Assembly: GCA_046290575.1 (NCBI GenBank)
Contig: JBKAGX010000005.1
Coordinates: 1 to 64,000 of the forward strand
Source of the DNA: JANQQJ01 sp046290575
GTDB taxonomy: Bacteria; Pseudomonadota; Alphaproteobacteria; SMXS01
Direction of reading: 5' to 3'
Length of the DNA: 64,000 nucleotides
A program made the translations under genes and the position numbers. The notes below the pieces were generated by a model. It was given only the letters and a program-made list of their open reading frames with translations, ran no database searches and was not told where the DNA came from. This document shows, piece by piece, positions 1 to 8,089 of the stretch; within the stretch, counting starts at the first letter, position 1, and each line of letters starts with the position of its first letter.

Positions 1-100
1 GGGGAGAGGGGACGCGGCTCAAATCCCTCGCCCCTCTGGGGAGAGGGATGCGCAAGCTCGGTGAGCGTAGCGAACCTAGCTGGAGCTGGGTGAGGGGACG
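1..100. repeat. G-rich dispersed-repeat-like segment upstream of gltX
   Basis: The segment has alternating GGGGAGAGGG and CCCCTCTGGGGAGAGGG blocks that can fold on themselves, then a stretch ending GGTGAGGGGACG. This layout resembles dispersed intergenic repeats common in proteobacterial genomes, recalled from general knowledge and not searched. No coding frame is convincing. Its last bases (GAGGGG at 92-97) lie six bases before the gltX ATG and would serve as the ribosome binding site. The left end is cut by the window. Confidence 0.5.
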
Positions 101-103
101 TTG

Positions 104-1429
104 ATGACCACCCGTCTCCGCTTCGCGCCCAGCCCGACCGGATATTTGCATGTCGGGAATATCAGAACGGCGCTGATCAATTACCTGTTTGCCCGGCAGC
201 AGGGCGGCGAGTTCATGCTGCGCATGGACGACACGGACATTGCCCGGTCGACCGACGAATATGCGGCCGCCATTGAAGAAGACCTGCACTGGTTGGGGCT
301 GCATTGGGACCTGTTCGACAAGCAGTCGGCGCGGTTCGATGCCTATCATGCGGCGGCGGACGCGCTGAAAGCGTCCGGGCGTCTCTATGCCTGCTATGAA
401 ACCCCGGAAGAGCTGGAGCTGAAGCGCAAGGTGCAGCTGTCCCGAGGCCTGCCGCCCGTCTATGACCGCGAAGCGCTGAACCTGACCAGCGACGAGCGCG
501 CGGCGCTGGAGGCGGAGGGCAAACGCCCTCACTGGCGGTTCAAGCTGGACCACGAACATGTCGTCTGGGACGATCTGGTGCGCGGAGAGGTTTCGGTCGA
601 TACGGCCAGCGTCTCCGACCCGATCCTGATCCGGGAAGATGGGTCGCTGCTCTATACGTTGCCCTCGGTGGTCGACGATATTGAGTTTGGTATCACCCAT
701 GTGGTGCGCGGCGAGGACCATGTGACCAACACCGCCGCGCAGGTCCAGGTGTTTCACGCGCTGGGCGGCGACCCGCCGCGTTTTGCCCACCATGCCTTGC
801 TGACCGGCAAGGGTGGAGAAGGGCTGTCGAAGCGCTTGGGCTCACTGTCGATCCGCGATCTGCGGGCAGAGGGGCTGGAGCCCATGGCGATCAATTCGCT
901 TCTCGCGCGGCTTGGCACGTCCGATCCGGTAGAGCCATTTGGAGAAATTCAGCCCTTGATCGAGGGGTTGGACTTTTCACGCTTTGGGCGCGCCGCCGCC
1001 AAATTCGATCCGGATGAGCTGGCGGCGCTCAATGCCAAGATCGTTCATAACCTGCCGTTTGACGCGGCTACCGGGCGCATTGCGGGCCTGACGCCGGCGA
1101 TCTGGCAGGCTGTGCGCGGCAATCTGGAAAAACTGTCCGACGCCAATGCCTGGGTGACCGTGGTGAACGGCCCCATTGAACCGGTGCGTGAGGACTTTGA
1201 GTTTGTCGACCAGGCGGCCAGCCTGTTGCCCGATGCGCCGTGGGATGAGATGACCTGGGGCAGCTGGACCAAGGCTGTCAAAGAAGCAACGGGCCGCAAG
1301 GGCCGCGACCTTTTCCTGCCGCTAAGGCTGGCGCTGACCGGTCTCGAGCATGGGCCGGAGATGAAGCTGATGCTGCCGCTGATCGGCCCCGAGCGGGCCC
1401 ATGCCAGGTTGGCGGGTGAGGTGGCCTAG
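104..1429 (+). CDS. gltX: glutamyl-tRNA synthetase (short, second-type GluRS)
   Basis: Class I aminoacyl-tRNA synthetase that charges tRNA with glutamate in the cytoplasm. The HIGH signature is HVGN at residues 16-19 within FAPSPTGYLHVGN, and the KMSKS-type loop is LSKR at about 241-244 (GLSKRLGSLSI). The 441 residues fit the short GluRS2 group found in many alphaproteobacteria, some members of which glutamylate tRNA-Gln for later amidation by GatCAB; the actual tRNA preference is inference. ATG at 104 is preferred over an in-frame TTG at 101 because GAGGGG sits six bases upstream. The C-terminal anticodon-binding half is less conserved. cysS follows after a 152-base spacer. Confidence 0.93.
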   Translation: MTTRLRFAPSPTGYLHVGNIRTALINYLFARQQGGEFMLRMDDTDIARSTDEYAAAIEEDLHWLGLHWDLFDKQSARFDAYHAAADALKASGRLYACYETPEELELKRKVQLSRGLPPVYDREALNLTSDERAALEAEGKRPHWRFKLDHEHVVWDDLVRGEVSVDTASVSDPILIREDGSLLYTLPSVVDDIEFGITHVVRGEDHVTNTAAQVQVFHALGGDPPRFAHHALLTGKGGEGLSKRLGSLSIRDLRAEGLEPMAINSLLARLGTSDPVEPFGEIQPLIEGLDFSRFGRAAAKFDPDELAALNAKIVHNLPFDAATGRIAGLTPAIWQAVRGNLEKLSDANAWVTVVNGPIEPVREDFEFVDQAASLLPDAPWDEMTWGSWTKAVKEATGRKGRDLFLPLRLALTGLEHGPEMKLMLPLIGPERAHARLAGEVA

Positions 1430-1439
1430 CGCGTGACAA

Positions 1440-1580
1440 GCCGCCCGCACTTCGATACACCGTCCTCGCGTTGCTCGAACGGCACTCAGCACGAACGGCT
1501 CATTGAGGACCGTTCGGCGTGAGGAGGCCTGAAGGGCCGTCTCGAAGGCTTCCTGCGAACGGGCAAAGGCCCGAATGAAA
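1440..1580. repeat. dispersed-repeat-like spacer between gltX and cysS
   Basis: This spacer contains ACTTCGATACACCG, ACTCAGCACGAACGG, GAGGACCGTTCGGCGTGAGG and GTCTCGAAGG. These blocks resemble the 'cttcgatac / actcagcacgaacgg / ccgttc..tgag / tcgaagg' palindromic repeats found between genes of many proteobacteria. The ACGAACGG and CCGTTCG arms can pair. No convincing gene is present. Family membership is from memory and unverified. Confidence 0.5.
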
Positions 1581-1581
1581 T

Positions 1582-2961
1582 ATGACACTCTCGCTTTACA
1601 ACTCGCTGACACGGGCCAAACAGCCCTTCGAACCGCTCGATCCGTCGAATGTGCGGATGTATGTCTGTGGGCCGACAGTCTATGATTTTGCCCATATCGG
1701 CAATGCGCGGCCGGTGGTCGTGTTTGATGTGCTGTTCCGGCTGCTGCGGCACCTCTATGGCGCCGATCATGTCACCTATGTGCGCAACATCACCGATATT
1801 GACGACAAAATTAATGAACGCGCGGCGGAGAATGGTGAAGACATCCGTGATCTGACGACACGCACCGCCGACCAGTTCCACGCGGATATGGATGCGTTGG
1901 GCGCATTGCGGCCCAGTATCGAACCGCGTGCGACCGAGCACATCCCGCAGATGATCGCGATGATGCAGCGGCTGATCGCGCTCGGCCATGCCTATGAGGC
2001 TGACGGCCATGTGCTGTTCAGCGTTAAAAGCGATGAGACCTATGGCGAGCTGTCGCGGCGATCCATGGACGAGATGATCGCGGGTGCCCGGGTCGAGGTC
2101 GCACCCTATAAAAATGACGCCGCCGACTTCGTGCTCTGGAAGCCGTCCAGCGATGATCTGCCGGGCTGGGACAGCCCCTGGGGCCGGGGGCGGCCGGGCT
2201 GGCATATAGAATGCTCCGCCATGGGCGAAACCCATCTGGGCGAAACCTTCGATATTCACGGCGGCGGTATCGATCTGATCTTTCCCCACCATGAAAATGA
2301 AATCGCCCAGTCGCGCTGTGCGCATGATGGGGCGCCGCTGGCCCGCTACTGGATGCACAATGGATTCCTGTCGGTCGAGGGCGAGAAGATGTCCAAATCG
2401 CTGGGCAATTTCTTCACGGTGAATGAGTTGCTCGCGGACTGGCCGGGCGAAGTGATGCGCTATGCCATGCTTGCAACCCAATACCGCCAGCCACTCGACT
2501 GGACGAATGATGGACTGACCCAGGCGAAGCAAAGCCTGGACAGGATCTACCGGGCGCTACGCGCGCTTGATGATGTCGAGGCCGAAGCAGCCGACGTGCC
2601 GGACTCGGTATTGGCGCCGCTGATGGATGACCTCAATACGCCACTCACCCTGGCGGCACTGCACGACCTGACGACCGAGTGTAACAAGGCTGAACGACAA
2701 GCAGATCGAGGGCGCTACAAAGGCGAATTGCTGGCAGCGGGACGCCTCCTCGGCCTGCTGGAAGCGTCTCCCGAAGCATGGCTGCATGCAGGTACGCCGG
2801 ACAGCCTGGATAGCGATGCCATTGAAGGGCTGATCCAGGACCGTATTGATGCGCGCAAAAACAAGGATTTCGCAGAAGCCGACCGGATCCGTGATGACCT
2901 TGCTGCCCAGGGCATTATCCTCGAAGATAAGCCCGAGGGAACGATCTGGAGGCGCGGCTGA
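1582..2961 (+). CDS. cysS: cysteinyl-tRNA synthetase
   Basis: Class I synthetase that charges tRNA-Cys. Visible motifs are CGPTVYDFAHIGNARP near residue 28 (first zinc-binding Cys plus the HIGH site), WHIECSAM and HGGGIDLIFPHHENE (remaining zinc ligands), and KMSKSLGN (KMSKS loop). The 459-residue length matches the family. The C-terminal segment, rich in Lys, Asp and Arg and ending in GTIWRRG, is typical. The ATG at 1582 gives the canonical MTLSLYNSL start; its ribosome binding site is weak. cimA starts 14 bases after the stop, so the two are probably cotranscribed. Confidence 0.97.
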   Translation: MTLSLYNSLTRAKQPFEPLDPSNVRMYVCGPTVYDFAHIGNARPVVVFDVLFRLLRHLYGADHVTYVRNITDIDDKINERAAENGEDIRDLTTRTADQFHADMDALGALRPSIEPRATEHIPQMIAMMQRLIALGHAYEADGHVLFSVKSDETYGELSRRSMDEMIAGARVEVAPYKNDAADFVLWKPSSDDLPGWDSPWGRGRPGWHIECSAMGETHLGETFDIHGGGIDLIFPHHENEIAQSRCAHDGAPLARYWMHNGFLSVEGEKMSKSLGNFFTVNELLADWPGEVMRYAMLATQYRQPLDWTNDGLTQAKQSLDRIYRALRALDDVEAEAADVPDSVLAPLMDDLNTPLTLAALHDLTTECNKAERQADRGRYKGELLAAGRLLGLLEASPEAWLHAGTPDSLDSDAIEGLIQDRIDARKNKDFAEADRIRDDLAAQGIILEDKPEGTIWRRG

Positions 2962-2975
2962 ACCGCCCGAGAGCG

Positions 2976-4586
2976 ATGACCAAAGAACGCCTATATCTTT
3001 TTGACACGACGCTGCGGGACGGCGCGCAGACGCAGGGCGTCGACTTTTCCGTCCATGACAAGCAGCGCATTGCAACAGAGCTTGATGCGCTGGGGCTGGA
3101 TTATATTGAAGGCGGCTGGCCCGGCGCCAATCCGACTGATACGGCGTTTTTTGCAGCGCCGCCGCCGCTCGGCCACGCAACCTTCACGGCCTTCGGGATG
3201 ACTCACCGGCCGGGCCGTAGCGCGTCCAATGATCCCGGGTTGTCCGCGGTGCTGGATGCCGATACGCCGGCGGTCTGCATTGTCGGCAAGGCCTGGGACT
3301 ATCAGGTCGACGTAGCGCTCGAAATCCCGCGCGAAGAGAATGTCGAGATCATCAAGGCGTCCATTGCCGAGATCGCCCGGCGGGACCGCGAGCCGATGTT
3401 TGACGCTGAGCACTTCTTCGATGGCTACAAGGCAAACCGCGATTATGCGATGGCCTGTTTGCGGGCGGCGGTGGATGGCGGCGCGCGCTGGGTGGTGCTG
3501 TGCGACACCAATGGCGGCACGTTGCCACACGAAGTCGCACGGATCGTGGGCGAGGTGGTTCAGGTTATTCCAGGCGACCGTGTCGGCATCCATGCTCACA
3601 ATGATACGGAAAACGCGGTCGCCAACACGCTGGCGGCGATCCACGCAGGGGCGCGGCAGGCACAGGGTACGCTCAACGGGTTGGGTGAGCGCTGCGGCAA
3701 CGCCAACATCATCTCGCTGATTGCCACATTGGGTTTGAAGCCCGAATTCGCCGAGCGGTTTGAGACGGCGGTGCCCGCAGACAATCTGCCGCGGCTGAAG
3801 CACGTGTCCCACATGCTGGACGAGATCATCAACCGGGCGCCAAACCGGCATCAGGCCTATGTCGGCGACAATGCGTTTGCCCATAAGGGCGGGTTGCATG
3901 CTTCTGCGGTGATGAAAGACCCGCGGACCTATGAGCACGTGCCGCCCGATTCGATTGGCAATGAGCGCAAGATTCTGGTGTCCAATCAGGCGGGCCGCTC
4001 CAACATCATTCAGCAGCTTGGTGACGTCGGGATCGACATTCCCTCCGATCACCCGAAGATCGGCCGGCTTCTGGAACAGGTGAAGGAAGCAGAGCAGGCC
4101 GGCCTCTCCTATGACGGCGCCGAAGCCAGCTTCGAGTTGTTGGCCCGCCGGGCGCTGGGCACCCTGCCGCACTACTTCGATACCGAAGGGTACCGGGTGA
4201 TGATTGAGCGGCGGCATAATGCGCGGGGCGATCTGGTCACCGTGTCGGAAGCGACGGTCAAGGCCCGCGTCGATGGCGAAATTCTCCTGTCCGTCGGCGA
4301 AGGTAATGGACCGGTCAATGCGCTGGATCAGGCGTTGCGCCGTGATCTGGGCAAATATTCGGCGTATCTCGAAGATCTTCGTCTGGTCGATTACAAGGTG
4401 CGCATCCTCAATACGGTTGGCACCGAAGCGACGACTCGGGTGCTGATTGAGAGCACCGACTCGAAAGGCGTCAGCTGGTTTACCGTGGGCGTGTCGCCCA
4501 ATATCGTCGATGCCAGCTATCAGGCGCTCTATGACAGCCTGATCTACAAACTGCTGAGAGCCGACGCGCCGCCGGCAGCCCACTAA
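2976..4586 (+). CDS. cimA: (R)-citramalate synthase
   Basis: Condenses pyruvate with acetyl-CoA to give citramalate, the threonine-independent entry to isoleucine and 2-oxobutyrate. The N-terminal HMGL-like TIM barrel begins with FDTTLRDGAQTQG (residues 9-21), and the metal-binding HAHNDTENA lies at about 206. A LeuA-type dimerisation/regulatory domain follows in the last 150 residues and usually carries feedback inhibition by isoleucine. The length of 536 is typical for CimA and too long for HMG-CoA lyase; homocitrate or isopropylmalate synthase is less likely given the GGWPGANPTD motif. It shares the operon with cysS. Confidence 0.93.
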   Translation: MTKERLYLFDTTLRDGAQTQGVDFSVHDKQRIATELDALGLDYIEGGWPGANPTDTAFFAAPPPLGHATFTAFGMTHRPGRSASNDPGLSAVLDADTPAVCIVGKAWDYQVDVALEIPREENVEIIKASIAEIARRDREPMFDAEHFFDGYKANRDYAMACLRAAVDGGARWVVLCDTNGGTLPHEVARIVGEVVQVIPGDRVGIHAHNDTENAVANTLAAIHAGARQAQGTLNGLGERCGNANIISLIATLGLKPEFAERFETAVPADNLPRLKHVSHMLDEIINRAPNRHQAYVGDNAFAHKGGLHASAVMKDPRTYEHVPPDSIGNERKILVSNQAGRSNIIQQLGDVGIDIPSDHPKIGRLLEQVKEAEQAGLSYDGAEASFELLARRALGTLPHYFDTEGYRVMIERRHNARGDLVTVSEATVKARVDGEILLSVGEGNGPVNALDQALRRDLGKYSAYLEDLRLVDYKVRILNTVGTEATTRVLIESTDSKGVSWFTVGVSPNIVDASYQALYDSLIYKLLRADAPPAAH

Positions 4587-4601
4587 GTTCCTTCCAAACC
4601 T

Positions 4602-4646
4602 GCCTGAATCGGCCGATGTGTTGCTGCGGCGCAACACCGTTCAGGC
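4602..4646. other. composite stem-loop downstream of cimA
   Basis: An inner perfect stem GTGTTGC / GCAACAC (4618-4624 and 4631-4637, six-base loop) is nested inside an outer stem GCCTGAA / TTCAGGC (4602-4608 and 4640-4646). No T-run follows, so it is not a standard intrinsic terminator. It may end cimA transcription or lie in the long porin leader. A small inverted repeat TAACC-TAG-GGTTA lies at 4661-4673. The rest of the 4587-4799 spacer shows no gene. Confidence 0.4.
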
Positions 4647-4799
4647 CGTTCATCAAACTGTAACCTAGGGTTAACGAATTGGTCATGCGGGCCCCGTAGA
4701 GAGGGCGTGCACGCGGGTGCGAACGCCGGTTTCGGGGTGTGCCTGCACGCGACACAATTCGTACCCAAGGTTCATTCCATTCAGGGAGAAGGTTTAGCG

Positions 4800-6239
4800 A
4801 TGCTAACCGGGAAACGCACGAAAGCGTTGATGGCGGCCGGTCTGGTGCTTGCCGCTCCGTTTGCTCTTGCAGGCGGCGCACAGGCACAGTCCAATGCCGA
4901 ACTCATGCGGCTAATTCAGCAGCTCAATGCCAAGGTCGAGCAGCTCGAAGGCCAGGTTCAGAATGCAACGGCAACCGCCGCTGCAGCCGATACCAAAGCG
5001 TCAGAGGCTCAGAAGACAGCGTCGGCGGGTGGCGGCGACATGAAGTACAAATGGGCGCCGTCCATGACGTTCAAGAGCGCCGATGGCCGCTTTGAGATGC
5101 ATGTTCGCGGTCGCGTCATGGTCGATTTCGGTCATATGAACCCCGACGTTGGCAACAAACGTACGGCGACAGAATTCCGCCGCGCCCGCCTCGGCATCGA
5201 AGGCAAGGCCTGGAAAGACGTCAAATACAAGTTCGAGATCGATTTCGCCGACAACTCGGTCGATATCACCGACGCCTATGTCCAGTACCGTGGCTGGAAG
5301 CCGGTGAAGATCACCGTCGGCCAGTTCAAGGAATTCGTCTCGCTTGAAGAGCAGACCTCTTCACGTCACATCTCGGTGATGGAACGCGCAGCTTTTACGG
5401 ATGCGTTCGGCTTCGGCCGCCGCATCGGTATTGGCTTTGAAGGTGAGTGGAATGGCTTTGGTATCGGCCTTGGCGTCTATGGCGGCAGCGATATCAGCGT
5501 CAACGAAGACAACGAGGGCTATGCCTTTGCTGGTCGCCTTTACTACAATGTTGATCTTGCCAACGATAACGGCGCCCTGCATGTCGGTGGTTCGTTCCGG
5601 TATCGCGATCTGGACAATGATATCGACGAAGGCGGCGCGGCAGGCCGCGTCCGGTATCGTCAGCGTCCGTTTACCCATATCGCAGATCGGTTCATCAGCA
5701 CCGACCGCCTACCCTACGTCGAAAGCGACACCTTCTACGGCGCTGAACTGGCTGCATCAATCGGTCCGTTCTGGGCATCGACCGAGTTCGGCTGGCTTGA
5801 TGCCGACGTCATGAGTGGCATGGAAGGTTACTACAACGGCGAGAGCAAGATTAATTTCAAGGGCGGCTACATCGATGTCGGCTGGTTCATCACGGGTGAG
5901 AACCGTCCGCTCGGCGGTGGCGACTTTGGCCGTCCGAAGGTCAAGAAACCGCTGTTTGAAGGTGGCATGGGTGCTATCGCGCTCGCTGCCCGCGTCGACT
6001 ATATCGACCTGACGGACGTCAATGCCGGCGTCGTCGGTGGCGAGCAGATCAGCTATATCTTCGGTGTGAACTGGTACTGGAACCGGCACACCCGTGTGAC
6101 GCTGAACTATGCCCGCGTCGAGATCGACGATGGCAGCTGCACACTGATCATCACCTGCGTCGAGGGTGACGCGACGGTTGGCCCAGACGGCAAGAACAGC
6201 ATTGATGTTATAACGGCTCGTTTCGCGGTCGACTGGTAA
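4800..6239 (+). CDS. phosphate-selective porin O/P-type outer-membrane protein
   Basis: Outer-membrane beta-barrel channel. The 479-residue protein starts with a clear signal peptide (basic MLTGKRTK, hydrophobic core, cleavage near AQA-Q at about residue 30). A short coiled coil (about 31-70, LIQQLNAKVEQLEG) follows, as in trimeric OprP/OprO-type porins. The barrel then has many alternating aromatic strands and ends in FAVDW, an aromatic C-terminus of the kind recognised by the BAM complex. The ATG at 4800 is chosen over an earlier in-frame ATG (4707) because GGGAGAAGG precedes it and the signal peptide starts there. It is monocistronic with its own terminator. Substrate cannot be read from sequence; phosphate or pyrophosphate is the family precedent. 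Confidence 0.88.
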   Translation: MLTGKRTKALMAAGLVLAAPFALAGGAQAQSNAELMRLIQQLNAKVEQLEGQVQNATATAAAADTKASEAQKTASAGGGDMKYKWAPSMTFKSADGRFEMHVRGRVMVDFGHMNPDVGNKRTATEFRRARLGIEGKAWKDVKYKFEIDFADNSVDITDAYVQYRGWKPVKITVGQFKEFVSLEEQTSSRHISVMERAAFTDAFGFGRRIGIGFEGEWNGFGIGLGVYGGSDISVNEDNEGYAFAGRLYYNVDLANDNGALHVGGSFRYRDLDNDIDEGGAAGRVRYRQRPFTHIADRFISTDRLPYVESDTFYGAELAASIGPFWASTEFGWLDADVMSGMEGYYNGESKINFKGGYIDVGWFITGENRPLGGGDFGRPKVKKPLFEGGMGAIALAARVDYIDLTDVNAGVVGGEQISYIFGVNWYWNRHTRVTLNYARVEIDDGSCTLIITCVEGDATVGPDGKNSIDVITARFAVDW

Positions 6240-6269
6240 GTAACCAAGCTTAAGAGCACCTGCTCTGGC

Positions 6270-6304
6270 GGCCCGTCCCGAAAGGGGCGGGCCGTTCGCT
6301 TTTT
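6270..6304 (+). terminator. rho-independent terminator of the porin gene
   Basis: A ten-pair stem GGCCCGTCCC / GGGGCGGGCC (one T-G pair) with a GAAA tetraloop is followed within seven bases by TTTTT. It sits 30 bases after the porin stop. Confidence 0.92.
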
Positions 6305-6316
6305 GGGGCAATTCTG

Positions 6317-6329
6317 TATAGTGCGCCCC
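6317..6329 (+). promoter_or_regulatory. -10 element abutting the GNAT start (leaderless candidate)
   Basis: TATAGT at 6317-6322 is followed by seven bases and then the ATG at 6330, with no Shine-Dalgarno in between. Transcription starting about seven bases after the -10 would begin at the start codon. No good -35 box is visible, partly because the porin terminator occupies that space. Confidence 0.5.
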
Positions 6330-6890
6330 ATGATCAAGATCGTTCATGAAACCGACACCGACCCTCAGGCCCAAAGCGCATTGCTCGATGAAGCCTTTGG
6401 GCCTGACCGGAAGAAAAAGACTGCCTATCGGCTGCGGGACGGTGTGGCGGAGATTTCTGACCTGTCCTTTGCCGCCTATGATGATGAGACGTTGATCGGA
6501 ACCATTCGATTCTGGCCGGCACAGGTTCGCGCTCCTGCCGGGGCTAAGTCCACGCCCATACTCATTTTGGGCCCTCTGGCGGTTGCGGCTGACTATACTG
6601 GGCAGGGTGTAGGGCTGGAACTGATCAACCGTGGTCTCGAGCGGGCCGGGCAACTCGGCCATCGGCTGGTCATTCTCGTCGGTGATTTGCCCTATTACGC
6701 ACGGGCCGGATTTCAGCGCGAGGGTGCTGAAAGGCTCAGTCTGCCGGGACCGGTCGATCCGGCGCGCTTGCTGATCTGCGAGTTGGCCGAAGGCGCTGCG
6801 GCGGGCCTTGAAGGCCGGGTCGAAAAGGCCGACGGGCGCGGTAAGGCAGGGGTGGAAGATGCCGTGCGCAAGAAAAAGGTCATCCGATGA
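6330..6890 (+). CDS. GNAT-family N-acetyltransferase
   Basis: A 186-residue acetyl-CoA-dependent acyltransferase of unknown substrate. The acetyl-CoA binding motif A is LGPLAVAADYTGQGVGLELI at about residues 88-107, with the Q-G-x-G pyrophosphate loop, and YYARAGFQ near 129 is the usual C-terminal motif. The last 30 residues are a basic tail. It is the first gene of a tight operon: its stop overlaps the next ATG (ATGA). The start has a -10 box directly upstream and no ribosome binding site. Confidence 0.85.
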   Translation: MIKIVHETDTDPQAQSALLDEAFGPDRKKKTAYRLRDGVAEISDLSFAAYDDETLIGTIRFWPAQVRAPAGAKSTPILILGPLAVAADYTGQGVGLELINRGLERAGQLGHRLVILVGDLPYYARAGFQREGAERLSLPGPVDPARLLICELAEGAAAGLEGRVEKADGRGKAGVEDAVRKKKVIR

Positions 6891-7471
6891 GCCCCCAGGC
6901 TGATGAAAACACGCCCAATCTCTCGGACATCATGGCGCGGCTGGAGGACAAGAAGCTGCCGCCGGTTGAGCTATGGAATCCCGATATCGAGCGCGAAATC
7001 GATATGCGCATCGCCCGTGACGGCGCCTGGTTCTATCAGGGCTCGCCGATTGAACGCAAACGCATGGTGCAACTGTTTTCGACCGTACTGCGCCATGATG
7101 ACGACGGGGAGTTCTATCTGGTTACACCGGTTGAGAAGCTTCGAATCACCGTCGAAGACGCGCCATTTGTCGCTGTAGCGGCAGACGTGCTGAACGAGGA
7201 CGCGGATCAGACGATTGTGTTTCGCAGCAATGTTGATGACGAGGTGATTGCCGGGCCAGACAACCCCATTCGGGTCGAGACGGATCCGCAAACCGGAGAG
7301 CCGTCACCATATGTACTGGTGCGCAAGAACCTGTGGGCGCTGATCGCGCGGTCTGTCTTCTATCGGCTGGTCGACGCGGGTGAAGAGCGTGTGATTGACG
7401 GTGTTGCACAGCTCGGGCTTGTCAGCCAGGGCGCGTTCTTTGTTATCGGTGCTGTTGGAGAGGACGGGTAA
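6887..7471 (+). CDS. DUF1285 family protein
   Basis: A 194-residue cytoplasmic protein of uncharacterised function. The N-terminal half (PVELWNPDIEREIDMRIARD, then DGAWFYQGSPIERKRMVQLFSTVLRHDDDGEFYLVTPVEK) is the conserved DUF1285 signature. No signal peptide or membrane segment is present. It overlaps the GNAT gene by four bases and precedes the Nudix and CCA genes by six bases, an arrangement I recall from other alphaproteobacteria. A ligand-binding role has been suggested for the family; nothing here shows which. Confidence 0.85.
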   Translation: MSPQADENTPNLSDIMARLEDKKLPPVELWNPDIEREIDMRIARDGAWFYQGSPIERKRMVQLFSTVLRHDDDGEFYLVTPVEKLRITVEDAPFVAVAADVLNEDADQTIVFRSNVDDEVIAGPDNPIRVETDPQTGEPSPYVLVRKNLWALIARSVFYRLVDAGEERVIDGVAQLGLVSQGAFFVIGAVGEDG

Positions 7472-7477
7472 GGGCCC

Positions 7478-8089
7478 ATGCTCGACCATATCCGCAGCCG
7501 GTTGGACGCTATTCCTGAAGAGGCCAGCTTGGCGCCGACAATCGGCGACAGTCGCATGGACCCGAAGCAGCCGTCCCCCTGGATGCACGGTAAGCCGCTG
7601 CGCCCCGCGGCCGTGCTGGTGCCGATCGTGTTGCGGCCGGCGGGCCATACGGTGCTGTTGACCGAGCGTACGGATCATCTGAATCATCATGCGGGGCAGG
7701 TCAGTTTCCCGGGCGGTCGTGTGGAGCCGGAAGACACAGGCCCGGTCGATACGGCATTGCGCGAAACCGAAGAGGAGATCGGTCTGGACCGCGGCTTTGT
7801 GGACATTGCCGGGGCGCTGGATGTCTATGAAACCGGAACCGGGTTTTCGATCACGCCCATTGTCGGTTTCGTTCGCGAAGGGTTCGACCTGACGCTCGAC
7901 GCGTTTGAGGTTGCAGAGGCTTTCGAGGTGCCGCTCGATTTCTTTCTCGATCCGGCCAATCACACTCGCGAAAGCCGCGAGTGGCAGGGCCGGCTGCGGC
8001 ACTATTATGTCATGCCCTATGATGGACATCATATCTGGGGCGCAACGGCTGGAATGCTGGTCAACCTGTACCAGAAGTTGGCTCGCTGA
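7478..8089 (+). CDS. CoA pyrophosphatase (Nudix hydrolase, NudL/YeaB-like)
   Basis: Nudix hydrolase expected to cleave coenzyme A or acyl-CoA into 3',5'-ADP and phosphopantetheine. The Nudix box runs from GGRVEPED (79-86) to RETEEEIGL (95-103), with metal-binding E96, E99 and E100. The CoA-specific motif LLTERTDHLNHHAGQVSFPG (about 60-79) directly precedes it, which distinguishes this group from other Nudix enzymes. The 203-residue length is normal. Its TGA overlaps the ATG of the following CCA gene by one base, implying coupled translation. Confidence 0.9.
   Translation: MLDHIRSRLDAIPEEASLAPTIGDSRMDPKQPSPWMHGKPLRPAAVLVPIVLRPAGHTVLLTERTDHLNHHAGQVSFPGGRVEPEDTGPVDTALRETEEEIGLDRGFVDIAGALDVYETGTGFSITPIVGFVREGFDLTLDAFEVAEAFEVPLDFFLDPANHTRESREWQGRLRHYYVMPYDGHHIWGATAGMLVNLYQKLAR

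Noticed and set aside
2991..4637. 548-codon open frame opposite cimA
   Set aside because: Antisense shadow of a clear citramalate synthase; no recognisable motif.
4707..4799. Earlier ATG extending the porin by 31 residues
   Set aside because: It would put a non-signal sequence before a perfect signal peptide, and the later ATG has the ribosome site.
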